Positions 17,201 through 26,385 of a stretch of 64,000 bases of DNA are shown piece by piece; within the stretch, counting starts at the first letter, position 1; each line of letters starts with the position of its first letter. The notes under the pieces are model-generated. The model did not search any database. It had not been told where the DNA came from and worked only from the letters and a program-made list of their open reading frames with translations. This stretch comes from JBKEBX01 sp047974615. GTDB taxonomy: Bacteria > Bacillota > Clostridia > Lachnospirales > CAMZNU01. The position numbers and the translations under genes were made by a program. The stretch spans positions 1 to 64,000 of the forward strand of contig JBKECM010000082.1 of assembly GCA_047974615.1 (NCBI GenBank), in the 5' to 3' direction.

Positions 17201-17971
17201 TTTGATACAAAAAGAGTATTTAAAGATGCAGGCTGTAGTGTTGAGACTTTTATATTTAATAACCAAAATCCAAATTTGATTTTAAATTCTATTGATAATA
17301 TGGTAAAAGGAATAGAAAATTCACATATTTTTGTTTTAGCAGGTGGTTTTTCAGGTGGTGATGAGCCTGATGGTAGTGGCAAGTTCATACTTAATGTTTT
17401 AAATAATCCGAAGATTAAAAAAGCTTTAAAAGAGTTTTTACAAGAGGGCAAGCTTATTCTTGGTATATGTAATGGGTTTCAAGCCTTAATAAAGGCTGGT
17501 CTTGTTACATATGGAGAAGTTAGAGCATTAGACGAAAGTTCTCCTACTTTGTTCACTAACGATATAAATCGCCATATTTCAAGATTTATAGGTACAAAGG
17601 TTATTACAAATCGTTCACCTTGGACAATGGAGCTTGACAAAAATAAAAGATACATACAAGCTGTATCCCATGGGGAAGGCAAGTTTTTTGCTACTTATGA
17701 TACTTTAAAGGAACTTATAAAAAATAATCAAGTTGCTTTTGTGTATACTGATGATGATAACAAAAATGCAATTAATAATGAATATAACGTAAATGGTTCT
17801 ATAGCTGGTATAGAAGGTATTATTTCACCTTGTGGACAAGTACTTGGTAAAATGGCACATTGTGAAAGATATGAAAAAGGTTTATACAAAAATATGGAAG
17901 CAAATTTAAATGATAACGAAACTTTATGGTTAGATATTTTTAGTAGTGCAGTAAAATATTTTAAAAATTAA
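14276..17971 (+). CDS. purL: Phosphoribosylformylglycinamidine synthase, single-chain large type
   Basis: 1231 residues, the long form in which the PurS-like linker, synthase and glutaminase parts are fused. It makes FGAM from FGAR, glutamine and ATP. Synthase half motifs are SDHCRHSTFNTPL and HNHPTEIEPFGGAATC (near residues 215 and 310). A duplicated synthase half follows, with IGGKDSMSGTF near residue 765. The class I glutamine amidotransferase domain (~965-1231) has the catalytic Cys1065 in LGICNGFQ and the VSHGEG motif. Separate purS and purQ genes are therefore not needed and are absent. It starts 4 nt before the purK stop. Confidence 0.98.
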   Translation: MNRRIFVRKKEGFRTVENSFLNDFTTNLKINTLKTLEYYVVYDILNLDEETFNKSKKLIFSEVNVDEVYENVDFKNKSYFSVTPLPEQFNQRASSAVECIKLLNEKATPSVTSSELFIFNDISENELNKIKKYYINDIESKEKDFNIFEEKAKDITITEDIIEGFINLDKEEVIASAKELGLAFDKDNLTYVQEYFKSIKRNPTMAEVKVIDTYWSDHCRHSTFNTPLVNITFDDEKIEETFNEYLQIRGNKEKPITLMDMGTAFGKYARKNGFLNDLEDTDENNACSIEVEIEVDGKKEVWLHQFKNETHNHPTEIEPFGGAATCLGGAIRDPLSGRAFVFQGMRVSGGGDINNPLDETLKGKLPQRLISKKSAQGFSSYGNQIGLATTYIDELTHPSYVAKRLEAGAVVGAVKKENVLREQPVKGDIVVLLGGKTGKDGIGGATGSSKTLDESSIKNLGGEVQKGNAIEERKLQRLFRNEKFSKVVKKSNDFGAGGVSVAIGELSTSIQIYLDRIKLKDTSLKPYEIAISESQERMAVVIESTYFDLVKKLAEEENLEATYVADITDNNRLVMLYNDLTIVDIDSDFLETNGVLNEQKVVVKSSEVKNNFFDRDINGSSLKEKFVNNLKTHNVASKQGMEDLFDFSVLGTTILAPYGGRYQLTKSQSSVQKFPVEGYTDAVSAIAVGFNPYLSEKNAYLGSMYGSIEALSKLVANGVDYKKIRFSLQEYFERLGTNEEKWGKVVSALMGTFEVQKSFKLPAIGGKDSMSGTFEDINVVPTLLSFAFTNEIGENIISNEFKKVDNYIYLLKHMYNEDFTFNYDNLKLNYDNLLKNMRCKKVVSSYAISHGGLGEALCKMSFGNKLGFEVETKENLFNLMYGSFVIESTEELEFENLEYLGKVSKNINVNGVAFDINDLINAYKGVNIEIYPMNNLVKQEEIIINENFVENKPKYKENVEEVKVFLPVFPGTNSEFDTKRVFKDAGCSVETFIFNNQNPNLILNSIDNMVKGIENSHIFVLAGGFSGGDEPDGSGKFILNVLNNPKIKKALKEFLQEGKLILGICNGFQALIKAGLVTYGEVRALDESSPTLFTNDINRHISRFIGTKVITNRSPWTMELDKNKRYIQAVSHGEGKFFATYDTLKELIKNNQVAFVYTDDDNKNAINNEYNVNGSIAGIEGIISPCGQVLGKMAHCERYEKGLYKNMEANLNDNETLWLDIFSSAVKYFKN

Positions 17972-18012
17972 ATATATCAATGATGAAATTATAATTTGGA
18001 GGATTTAAAATA

Positions 18013-18720
18013 ATGGAAAACAAAGTATTAGTAGATGGTAAAGCAAAAACAGTATATTTAACAGAAAAAGAAAATGAGCTTTTAGTGTATTTTAAAGACA
18101 CAGCAACTGCTTTTAATGGCGTTAAAAAAGCTATTGTTTCAACAAAAGGGTTGCTTAATAACAAAATATCTTGCTTTATTTTTGAATACCTTGAAGAAAA
18201 TGGTGTTAAAACTCATTTAATCAAAAAAGTAGACGAAAGAAGTCAACTTTGTAAAAAAGTTAGCATAATACCTTTAGAGTTTATATGTAGAAATAAAATT
18301 GCTGGTTCTATGGCTAAAAGGGTAGGTTTTCAAGATGGTACAGATATAAATGAGCCTATTTTCGAAATATGCTACAAAAATGATGAATATGGTGATCCAT
18401 TAATTAACGATTATCATGCTGTTGCTATGAAACTTGTTACTAAAGAAAATTTAAAAAAATCATACGAATTATTAAGTGAAGTAAATAAATTATTAATTGA
18501 ACTTTTCAAAAAAGCTAATATTACTTTAGTTGATTTTAAAGTTGAATTTGGTATTGATGAAAATGGTGAAATTTTACTTGCTGATGAAATTAGTCCTGAC
18601 TGTTGCAGACTTTGGGATATGGATACAAATGAAAGATTAGACAAAGACGTTTTTAGATTAGATTTAGGCGAAATCGCTGATACTTATCAAGTTGTAATAG
18701 ACAGACTTAACATTAAATAG
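18013..18720 (+). CDS. purC: Phosphoribosylaminoimidazole-succinocarboxamide synthase
   Basis: 235 residues. It joins aspartate to CAIR with ATP to give SAICAR. SAICAR-synthetase motifs are FKDTATAFNGVKKA, the signature IPLEFICRNKIAGSMAKRVG and LLADEISPDCCRLWD. GGAGG (17998-18002) lies 10 nt before ATG. The next step (PurB lyase) is not encoded in this window. Confidence 0.97.
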   Translation: MENKVLVDGKAKTVYLTEKENELLVYFKDTATAFNGVKKAIVSTKGLLNNKISCFIFEYLEENGVKTHLIKKVDERSQLCKKVSIIPLEFICRNKIAGSMAKRVGFQDGTDINEPIFEICYKNDEYGDPLINDYHAVAMKLVTKENLKKSYELLSEVNKLLIELFKKANITLVDFKVEFGIDENGEILLADEISPDCCRLWDMDTNERLDKDVFRLDLGEIADTYQVVIDRLNIK

Positions 18721-18728
18721 GTGAAAAT

Positions 18729-20129
18729 ATGTATAAAAATACAAAATCCTTAAACGAAGAATGTGGTGTTTTTGGAGTATATAATAATAATGATGCTAGT
18801 AGAATTGCTTTTTTTGGATTACATTCACTGCAACATAGAGGTCAAGAAGGTTGTGGTATTGTTACAAACCATAATGATAAATTTAATATAGTTAAAGGTA
18901 AAGGTCTACTTACTGAAGTTATAAAAGAAGATATGCTTGAAAAACTTGAAGGTGAAAATGCTATAGGTCATGTAAGATATGCAACAAGTGGTGGTGGTGG
19001 TAGTGAAAACATACAACCTTTTGTTTTCCATCAAACAAGACTAAAGTTTAGTTTATGTCATAATGGTAATATAGTAAACTCTAAAGAAATAAAAGTTATG
19101 CTTGAAAATAACGGAAGTATTTTTCAATCTCAATCAGATAGTGAACTAGTTGCACATTTAATAATGAACAATTATAAAGGCGATTTAGTTGCTGCTTTAA
19201 AGACTTCACTTAACTTTTTAGAAGGTGCATTTAGTTTTTTATTACTTTTTGAAAACAAACTTATTGCTGTACGTGATAAATTAGGACTTAGACCTTTAGC
19301 CGTTGGAAAATTAAATGAAGGCTATGTTGTAAGTAGTGAAACTTGTGGGCTTGATTTAGTTGGTGCAAAGTTTTTATATGATGTTAAACCCGGTGAAATT
19401 ATAATTTTTGAAGATGACAAAGTAGAAAAAACTTTTTACGCTAGTGCTACAAAATCAAATATGTGTGCTATGGAATATATTTATTTTTCACGCCCTGATA
19501 GTGTTATTGAAGGGATAAATGTTAATAGCTATAGATACAAAACAGGTGAGCTTTTAGCTAAACAAAGTGATACTAAAGCTGATGTTGTTATAGGTGTTCC
19601 TGATTCATCTATTGCTGCTGCAATAGGATATGCTTCAGAGTCTGGTATAGATTACCGTATGGGACTTTTAAAAAATAAATATGTTGGACGTACATTTATT
19701 GAGCCTACTCAAGAGTTGCGTGAAGAAAAGGTTAAACTTAAACTTAGTGTTATTCAAGATGTCGTTGAAGGTAAAGATATAATACTTGTAGATGACTCTT
19801 TAGTGCGTGGAACAACTAGTAAAAAACTTGTAAGACTTCTAAAAGACCATGGTGCAAAAAAAGTACATGTTAAAATCGCATCACCACCTATTATGTTTCC
19901 TTGTTTTTATGGTGTTGATATTTCTACTTTAGAAGAACTTGTAGCTTATAATAAAAGTATAGCTGAAATATGCGAATATATTGAGGCTGACTCTTTGGAA
20001 TATTTGGACATAAATTCTTTAGAGATGTGTTCAAATAATACAAATCTATGTAAAGCATGTTTCAATGGTGTTTATCCAACGCATTTATATGCTAACTTGG
20101 AAAGTGCAAATAAGGAAGGTAAATTTTAA
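18729..20129 (+). CDS. purF: Amidophosphoribosyltransferase
   Basis: 466 residues. It commits PRPP to purine synthesis by making phosphoribosylamine from PRPP and glutamine. An 11-residue propeptide precedes the catalytic Cys12 (NEECGVFG), as in Bacillus PurF. The Ntn-glutaminase part (~12-235) is followed by a PRTase part with PRPP motif IILVDDSLVRGTT. Cysteines in SNMCAMEY, IMFPCFYG and the C-terminal LCKACFNG fit the 4Fe-4S cluster ligands of the oxygen-sensitive Bacillus type, suiting an anaerobe. The stop overlaps the purM start (TAATG). Confidence 0.97.
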   Translation: MYKNTKSLNEECGVFGVYNNNDASRIAFFGLHSLQHRGQEGCGIVTNHNDKFNIVKGKGLLTEVIKEDMLEKLEGENAIGHVRYATSGGGGSENIQPFVFHQTRLKFSLCHNGNIVNSKEIKVMLENNGSIFQSQSDSELVAHLIMNNYKGDLVAALKTSLNFLEGAFSFLLLFENKLIAVRDKLGLRPLAVGKLNEGYVVSSETCGLDLVGAKFLYDVKPGEIIIFEDDKVEKTFYASATKSNMCAMEYIYFSRPDSVIEGINVNSYRYKTGELLAKQSDTKADVVIGVPDSSIAAAIGYASESGIDYRMGLLKNKYVGRTFIEPTQELREEKVKLKLSVIQDVVEGKDIILVDDSLVRGTTSKKLVRLLKDHGAKKVHVKIASPPIMFPCFYGVDISTLEELVAYNKSIAEICEYIEADSLEYLDINSLEMCSNNTNLCKACFNGVYPTHLYANLESANKEGKF

Positions 20130-21142
20130 TGGAAAAAGATTTATATGAGCAATCTGGAGTAAGCTTAGAGGCTGGCTATGAAAGTGTTAGAAGAATAAAA
20201 GAGCATATTGCTAAAACCTTTAATATTGGTTGTCTTGAGCAAATCGGTGGGTTTGGTGGACTTTTTGATATTGGTGCATATGGCTTTAAAAATCCTTTAC
20301 TTGTTTCTGGTACAGATGGTGTAGGTACAAAACTTGAAATCGCTAAGGAACTTGAAATATATGACACTATAGGTATAGATTTAGTTGCTATGTGTGTAAA
20401 TGATGTTATTACACTTGGTGCAAAACCATTATATTTTTTAGACTATATAGCAATAGAAAAAAACTATCCGGAAATGATTGAAAATATTGTTAAAGGTATA
20501 TGTACAGGTTTAAAGCAATGTGACTGTGCTTTAATCGGTGGAGAAACTGCAGAACTTCCCGGTCTTTATCCAAAGGGTGGTTATGATTTAGCAGGTTTTG
20601 TAACTGCTGCCGTAGAAAAAGATAAAGTAGTTAATATAAAAAGAGTTGAAGTTGGAGATGTTATCGTTGCATTGCCTTCTTCTGGAATACATTCAAATGG
20701 ATATTCTTTAGTAAGAAAAATAATAAAAGATAATAATTTTGACCTTTTTACAAAGTACGAAGAACTTGATAAAGAAAAAACTTTAGGTGAAGTTTTACTT
20801 ACTCCTACGAATATTTATGTTAATGATGTTTTAAAAGTACTCGAAACTATAGATGTACATGGCATTGCACATATTACAGGTGGTGGGTTCTATGAAAATA
20901 TACCTCGTGCCACAAATGGATTTGGTTTTAAAATATTTAAAGATAAAATAAATACACCTAACATTTTTAAATTTTTACAAAAATATGGTAATGTGCCTGA
21001 TAAATCTATGTATAACTATTTTAACATGGGTGTTGGTATGATACTCATTTTAAAAGAAGATGAGGCAAAAAAAGCATTAAATATAATTGATAATAGTATT
21101 ATTATTGGTGAAATAATCGAAAAAGGTGAGGAAATCTTATAG
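20129..21142 (+). CDS. purM: Phosphoribosylformylglycinamidine cyclo-ligase
   Basis: 337 residues. It closes FGAM to AIR with ATP. AIR-synthase motifs are VSGTDGVGTKLEIA (ATP/substrate loop), GGETAELPGLYPKGGYDLAG and ITGGGFYENIPR. The ATG overlaps the purF stop by one base and the gene ends right against purN, so the three are coupled. Confidence 0.97.
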   Translation: MEKDLYEQSGVSLEAGYESVRRIKEHIAKTFNIGCLEQIGGFGGLFDIGAYGFKNPLLVSGTDGVGTKLEIAKELEIYDTIGIDLVAMCVNDVITLGAKPLYFLDYIAIEKNYPEMIENIVKGICTGLKQCDCALIGGETAELPGLYPKGGYDLAGFVTAAVEKDKVVNIKRVEVGDVIVALPSSGIHSNGYSLVRKIIKDNNFDLFTKYEELDKEKTLGEVLLTPTNIYVNDVLKVLETIDVHGIAHITGGGFYENIPRATNGFGFKIFKDKINTPNIFKFLQKYGNVPDKSMYNYFNMGVGMILILKEDEAKKALNIIDNSIIIGEIIEKGEEIL

Positions 21143-21691
21143 ATGAAAACTTTTGTTGTTTTAGCTAGTGGTACAGGCTCAAATTTTTTAGCTATTTCAA
21201 AGGCTTGTATAGATAAGAGGATTGATGGTCACGTTGAACTGCTTATTGTAAATAAAAAAAGTGCAGGTGCTGTTGAAAAAGCCGAAATGATGGGTGTCAA
21301 ATATGCATATAATGATTTTAAAAATATAGATAGTGTAATTCATACTATAAATGAAATAAACCCAGATTTAATTTTTTTAGCTGGCTTTATGAAAATTTTA
21401 CCTGAAAAATTTATTAAAGCGTTTGAAAATAAGATAATAAATGTACACCCTTCTATTTTGCCTAAATATAAAGGTTTGCACGCTGTAGAGCGTGCTATGG
21501 AAGATGGTGAAAAAGAAATTGGTGCTACAATACACTATGTTGATACAGGTGTTGATACTGGTGAAATTATTATGCAAGAGAAATTTAACATTGAAAACCT
21601 TACTCTTGATGAGGTATATGAAAAATTACATAAAATAGAACATAGCATTTACATTAAATCTATTATCAAAATTACGGAGGAAAGAAAATGA
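21143..21691 (+). CDS. purN: Phosphoribosylglycinamide formyltransferase
   Basis: 182 residues, slightly short but complete. It transfers formyl from 10-formyl-THF to GAR. The catalytic set is visible: N and H in NVHPSILPKYKG and D in YVDTGVDTGEII. It depends on the 10-formyl-THF made by Fhs at the operon end. It overlaps purH by 4 nt. Confidence 0.96.
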   Translation: MKTFVVLASGTGSNFLAISKACIDKRIDGHVELLIVNKKSAGAVEKAEMMGVKYAYNDFKNIDSVIHTINEINPDLIFLAGFMKILPEKFIKAFENKIINVHPSILPKYKGLHAVERAMEDGEKEIGATIHYVDTGVDTGEIIMQEKFNIENLTLDEVYEKLHKIEHSIYIKSIIKITEERK

Positions 21692-23223
21692 AAAAGGCAT
21701 TAATTAGTGTATCTGACAAAAGTAATTTGGAAAATTTAGCTAAAGGCTTAAAAGATGCTAACTTTGAGATTATAGCAACTGGTTCAACGGCTTCTGCTAT
21801 AAAAAGTTTTGGTATTGACTGCTTGACAGTAGAAGATGTAACAGGATTTAATGAAATTTTAGGTGGAAGAGTAAAAACTTTACACCCTAAAATTCATGGT
21901 GGTATTTTAGCAAACTTAGATTTAAAAGAACATAAAGAAGAACTTGAAAAATTAAATATACCACAAATTTCTATTGTAGTATGCAATCTTTATCCTTTTG
22001 AAAAAGTTTTAGAAAATCCTAATGCATCACATAGTGAATTAATAGAAAATATCGATATAGGGGGAGTAACATTAATACGTGCTGCTTCAAAAAATCATAA
22101 TCACGTTGCTCTTGTTTGTGATCCAGAAGATTACGATAATATAGTTGATGAATTAAAAACAAAGGGCGAAGTTTCAAGTGAAACACGATTAAATTTAGCG
22201 ACAAAAGGCTTTATTCAAACTGCAAAGTATGATATAATGATAGCAAATTATTTCCAAAAGAAAAATGAAACCAAAGATGCACTTTTAATTTCTGCAACGC
22301 TTAAAAATGATTTAAGATATGGAGAAAACCCACATCAAAAAGCAGGTTACTATGGAAACAATAAAAAAACTGCTTATAGTATTGAAACAAGTGAAATTTT
22401 ATGGGGCAAAGCTTTATCATTTAATAACATTTATGACCTTGAAGCCGGACTTATGACATTAAAGGAATTTGATAAGCCTTGTAGTGTAGCAATAAAGCAC
22501 AATACTCCTTGTGGTGTTGGAGTAGGTGAAGATATATTTGAAGCATACGAAAACTGTTACAATGCTGACCCTGTTAGTATCTTTGGTGGTATTGTTTCTT
22601 TAAATCGTCAAGTAGATGAAAACCTTGCTACAAAGTTAAACGAAATATTTTTAGAAATAGTTTTAGCTCCTTCTTTTACTGAAGGTGCTTTAGAAATACT
22701 TAAAAAGAAAAAAAATCTTAGAATACTTAAAATTAAAATTGATAAAATTGAAGACAAAATAGAAGTTAAATCTGTTCAAGATGGATTTTTAGTTCAAGAT
22801 ACAGATTTGCTTAATGTTAAAAATGAGGAACTAAAAGTTGTTACTGAAAATAAAAGTGAAATTGATTTTGATACTTTAATTTTTTTACAAAATATATGTA
22901 AGTTTGCAAAATCAAATGCTATTGTTATCGGTCAAAAAGGTCTTTTACTTGGTATCGGTGGGGGTGAAACTAACCGAATTGATGCTTGTAAGCTTGCTAT
23001 GGATAGAGCATTAAAAAATGTTTCTTATAAAAAAGATGAACCATTGTTTTTGGCTAGTGATGCATTTTTTCCTTTTGAAGATATCATTGAGTTTGTAAAA
23101 GACCATAATGTAAAATATATTATTCAACCCGGTGGAAGTATACGAGATAAATATGTTATTGAAGAAGCTAATAAAGTAGGTATAGAAATTGTTTTTACAG
23201 GAGTTCGTCACTTTAAGCATTAA
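21688..23223 (+). CDS. purH: Bifunctional AICAR transformylase / IMP cyclohydrolase
   Basis: 511 residues. It carries out the last two steps to IMP. The N-terminal MGS-like cyclohydrolase domain (~1-190) has ATGSTASAIKSFGI and GGRVKTLHPKIHGG. The C-terminal transformylase has the catalytic KHNTPCGVG and ends with QPGGSIRD near the C-terminus. It is the second 10-formyl-THF user in the operon. GGAGG lies 7 nt before the ATG. Confidence 0.97.
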   Translation: MKKALISVSDKSNLENLAKGLKDANFEIIATGSTASAIKSFGIDCLTVEDVTGFNEILGGRVKTLHPKIHGGILANLDLKEHKEELEKLNIPQISIVVCNLYPFEKVLENPNASHSELIENIDIGGVTLIRAASKNHNHVALVCDPEDYDNIVDELKTKGEVSSETRLNLATKGFIQTAKYDIMIANYFQKKNETKDALLISATLKNDLRYGENPHQKAGYYGNNKKTAYSIETSEILWGKALSFNNIYDLEAGLMTLKEFDKPCSVAIKHNTPCGVGVGEDIFEAYENCYNADPVSIFGGIVSLNRQVDENLATKLNEIFLEIVLAPSFTEGALEILKKKKNLRILKIKIDKIEDKIEVKSVQDGFLVQDTDLLNVKNEELKVVTENKSEIDFDTLIFLQNICKFAKSNAIVIGQKGLLLGIGGGETNRIDACKLAMDRALKNVSYKKDEPLFLASDAFFPFEDIIEFVKDHNVKYIIQPGGSIRDKYVIEEANKVGIEIVFTGVRHFKH

Positions 23224-23237
23224 AAAAAGGAGTTTAT

Positions 23238-24473
23238 ATGAAAGTATTATTAATCGGTAGTGGTGGTCGAGAAAATGCAATGGCAGAAAGCATTTTGAAG
23301 TCTAAAAAACTTGAAAAGTTATTTGTGTTACCCGGAAATTTTGGAACTTCGAAAATTTCTACTAGTGTTGATATTGATATAAATGATAATGATAAAATAA
23401 TTAAATTTGTTAAAGAAAATAGTATTGATTTAACTATTGTTGGTCCTGAAGCACCTATAATGAATGGAATAGCAAATGATTTTAACAGAGAAGGTTTGAA
23501 AATATTTGCTCCATTAAAAGAAAGTGGCAACATAGAAGGTAGTAAAGTTTTTGCTAAACAACTTATGAAAAAATATTATATACCTTCAGCAAGTTATGAA
23601 GAATTTGATAATTCTAGCCTTGCTTGTGAATATGTTTATAAAAAAAATAGTATACCTACTGTTATAAAATATGACGGTTTAGCTAGTGGCAAAGGTGTAT
23701 ATATTAGTACTACTTTAGAAGACGCGAAATATACTTTGCAAAAGTTGTTAGACGATAAAATTTTAGGTGAAGGAAAAGTTATAGTTGAAGATTTTTTAGA
23801 AGGTGAAGAATTTACCCTTATGGCTTTTGTAAAAGGCGAAAAAGTATACACTATGCCTATCGCTCGTGATTTTAAACGTATTTATAATGAAGATAAGGGT
23901 GATAATACAGGGGGTATGGGCTGTATTTGCCCCTATGATAAGATATCACAAAAAGAGATTGATGATGCAACTGAAATACTTAAAAGCACTGCTAAGGCTA
24001 TGGTGAAAGAAGGTGTAAGTTATACTGGAATTTTATATGGTGGGTTTATAGCTACAAAAGATGGTGTTAAAGTTATTGAGTTTAATGCTCGTTTTGGTGA
24101 TCCCGAAACTGAAGTTGTTCTACAAAAAATTAAAGATAGTGTTTTAGATATTATATTGGATTTATTAGATGATAAAGAGGTTAATATAACTTTAAATGAT
24201 GGTGTTTATACTGGTGTTGTTGTATGTGCAAAAGGATATCCTAGTGCATATGTGAAAAATGTAAAGATGGACAGTTTTTTAAATACAGGTTTAACAACAT
24301 ATCATATGTCCACATATGAAAAAGATAATAGTGCATTATCTTCTGGTGGTAGGGTTTTATGTGTTACTAATAATGATATTACTTCAAAGGCTTCTTTTGA
24401 AAAGATATATAGTGTTTTAAGTGACATAAAAAATGAAGATATACACTACAGAACAGATTTAGGAAATTATTAA
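23238..24473 (+). CDS. purD: Phosphoribosylamine-glycine ligase
   Basis: 411 residues, ATP-grasp fold. It makes GAR from phosphoribosylamine, glycine and ATP. Motifs are MKVLLIGSGGRENAMAE at the N-terminus, KYDGLASGKGVYI in the ATP-grasp domain, and FNARFGDPETEVVL for metal/ATP binding. The RBS is AAAGGAG. It sits between purH and fhs with short spacers on each side. Confidence 0.97.
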   Translation: MKVLLIGSGGRENAMAESILKSKKLEKLFVLPGNFGTSKISTSVDIDINDNDKIIKFVKENSIDLTIVGPEAPIMNGIANDFNREGLKIFAPLKESGNIEGSKVFAKQLMKKYYIPSASYEEFDNSSLACEYVYKKNSIPTVIKYDGLASGKGVYISTTLEDAKYTLQKLLDDKILGEGKVIVEDFLEGEEFTLMAFVKGEKVYTMPIARDFKRIYNEDKGDNTGGMGCICPYDKISQKEIDDATEILKSTAKAMVKEGVSYTGILYGGFIATKDGVKVIEFNARFGDPETEVVLQKIKDSVLDIILDLLDDKEVNITLNDGVYTGVVVCAKGYPSAYVKNVKMDSFLNTGLTTYHMSTYEKDNSALSSGGRVLCVTNNDITSKASFEKIYSVLSDIKNEDIHYRTDLGNY

Positions 24474-24488
24474 TAGGAGGTACTGTAT

Positions 24489-26159
24489 ATGAAATCGGAT
24501 ATTGAAATAGCACAAAGTGTTACAATGGCAAATATTATTGATATTGCAAGAAAATTAAATATTGACGAAAATAGTGTATCATTATATGGAAAATACAAGT
24601 GTAAAATTGATAGTACATACTTTAATGAGATAAAAGATAACAAAGATGGCAAGTTGATTTTAGTTACGGCTATAAATCCAACTGCTGCAGGTGAAGGCAA
24701 AACTACAACTACTGTAGGTTTAGGTGATGCATTGTCATCTTTAGGTAAAAAAACAGTAATTGCTTTACGTGAACCTTCTTTAGGTCCTGTATTTGGTGTT
24801 AAAGGTGGTGCAGCAGGTGGTGGATATGCACAGGTTGTACCTATGGAAGACATTAACCTTCACTTTACTGGAGATTTACACGCTATAGGTGCTGCTAATA
24901 ATTTACTTGCAGCTTTAATAGATAACCATATTTATCAAGGAAATGAGCTTGATATTGATACTAGACGTATTGTATGGAAACGTGCTATTGATATGAACGA
25001 TAGACAGTTAAGATATATTACAAACGGTTTAGGTGGAGTTACAAATGGTATGCCACGTGAAGATGGTTTTGATATTACTGTTGCATCGGAAATTATGGCG
25101 ATACTATGTCTTGCTACTTCTTTAGATGACTTAAAAGAAAAGATTTCAAATATTGTTGTTGCATTTAATAGAGATAACCAACCTATATATGCAAAGGATT
25201 TAAAAGCTGAAGGCTCTTTAACTGTACTTTTAAAAGATGCTTTTTCCCCAAACCTTGTGCAAACACTAGAAAAGACACCAGCGTTCGTGCATGGTGGACC
25301 TTTTGCAAATATTGCACATGGGTGTAACTCATTGATGGCTACAAAATTTGCTTTAAAGTTAGGTGATGTTGTTGTTACTGAGGCTGGTTTTGGCGCTGAT
25401 TTGGGTGCTGAAAAATTTTTAGATATTAAATGTCGTAAAGGTGGTTTGAAACCTGATTGTGTAGTAATTGTTGCAACTGTTCGTGCATTAAAGCTTAATG
25501 GTGGTTGTGATAAAAAAGAACTTGGTGTTGAAAATCTCGAACAACTAAAAAAAGGTATTGTTAACTTAAATAGACATATTGAAAATATAACAAAAGAATT
25601 TTCTTTACCTATTGTTGTTGCAGTAAATAAGTTTCCAACGGATACAGATAATGAACTGAATTATGTGGAAAACTATTGTAACGATTTAGGCGTTAAGGTA
25701 TCAATATCTGATGTGTTTTCTAAAGGCTCATTAGGTGGGCAAGATTTAGCTAATAAAGTTTTATATAATATTAAAAGTGAAAATAATTTCAAATATTTAT
25801 ATGAAGATGATTTAAAATTATCTAAAAAAATTGAAACTGTTGCTGAAAAAATATATAGAGCTGATGGCGTAGATTTTTCAAAACTAGCTAAAAATAAATT
25901 AGCAAAATATGAAAAGCTTGGCTATGGTAACTTACCTGTATGTATTGCAAAAACGCAATATTCTTTTTCTGATGACCCTACAAAATTGGGTGCACCAAAT
26001 GATTTTAAAATTGAAGTTAAAGATGTAAGACTTTCTGCTGGTGCAGGTTTTATCGTTGTATTAACGGGTGATATTATGACTATGCCGGGACTTCCTAAAG
26101 AACCAGCTGCTGAAAAAATAGATATTGATAAAAATGGTAATATTACTGGATTGTTTTAG
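24489..26159 (+). CDS. fhs: Formate-tetrahydrofolate ligase
   Basis: 556 residues. It makes 10-formyl-THF from formate, THF and ATP. The P-loop PTAAGEGKTTTTVGLGDAL (~residues 62-80) and EPSLGPVFGVKGGAAGGGYA follow the family, and the length is standard. Its place at the end of the purine operon fits a supply of one-carbon units to PurN and PurH in an organism fermenting with formate. A TGGTATAAT element right after the stop starts the next transcript. Confidence 0.97.
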   Translation: MKSDIEIAQSVTMANIIDIARKLNIDENSVSLYGKYKCKIDSTYFNEIKDNKDGKLILVTAINPTAAGEGKTTTTVGLGDALSSLGKKTVIALREPSLGPVFGVKGGAAGGGYAQVVPMEDINLHFTGDLHAIGAANNLLAALIDNHIYQGNELDIDTRRIVWKRAIDMNDRQLRYITNGLGGVTNGMPREDGFDITVASEIMAILCLATSLDDLKEKISNIVVAFNRDNQPIYAKDLKAEGSLTVLLKDAFSPNLVQTLEKTPAFVHGGPFANIAHGCNSLMATKFALKLGDVVVTEAGFGADLGAEKFLDIKCRKGGLKPDCVVIVATVRALKLNGGCDKKELGVENLEQLKKGIVNLNRHIENITKEFSLPIVVAVNKFPTDTDNELNYVENYCNDLGVKVSISDVFSKGSLGGQDLANKVLYNIKSENNFKYLYEDDLKLSKKIETVAEKIYRADGVDFSKLAKNKLAKYEKLGYGNLPVCIAKTQYSFSDDPTKLGAPNDFKIEVKDVRLSAGAGFIVVLTGDIMTMPGLPKEPAAEKIDIDKNGNITGLF

Positions 26160-26163
26160 TTTA

Positions 26164-26172
26164 TGGTATAAT
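26164..26172 (+). promoter_or_regulatory. Extended -10 promoter of the lysR gene
   Basis: TGGTATAAT 5 nt after the fhs stop is an extended -10 element with only a weak -35 (TTACTG, 17 nt upstream). It predicts a leader of ~200 nt before the LysR start, carrying a degenerate R2 repeat. Confidence 0.45.
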
Positions 26173-26212
26173 ATAAATGGTTTATTAAAATAACAACTTA
26201 AGAAAATAGGAA

Positions 26213-26252
26213 GGGCTGAAAAAGGATTGAAAATATTACTTTACAAAAATTA
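26213..26252 (+). repeat. Degenerate R2 repeat end, copy c
   Basis: GGGCTGAAAAAGGATTG, then AAAATATTACTTTACAAAAATTA, follows the R2 end at 27320 with scattered substitutions. It lies in the fhs-lysR spacer. Confidence 0.5.
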
Positions 26253-26385
26253 GGTCTATTTAATGATTTCCTTGTAAAAGATATAGTAGGTTAAAACTTA
26301 CTGTTAGTGGATAATTAAGGGTGAAAATAATTTTAATAATTTTTTTCTTTTCAATTTTTCAGTATCTTCAGAAGTAGGTGAGTAG

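Noticed and set aside
24470..24853. 127-codon antisense ORF at the 5' end of fhs
   Set aside because: It is Pro/Thr/Ser-rich, mirrors the conserved fhs P-loop region, and lacks an RBS.
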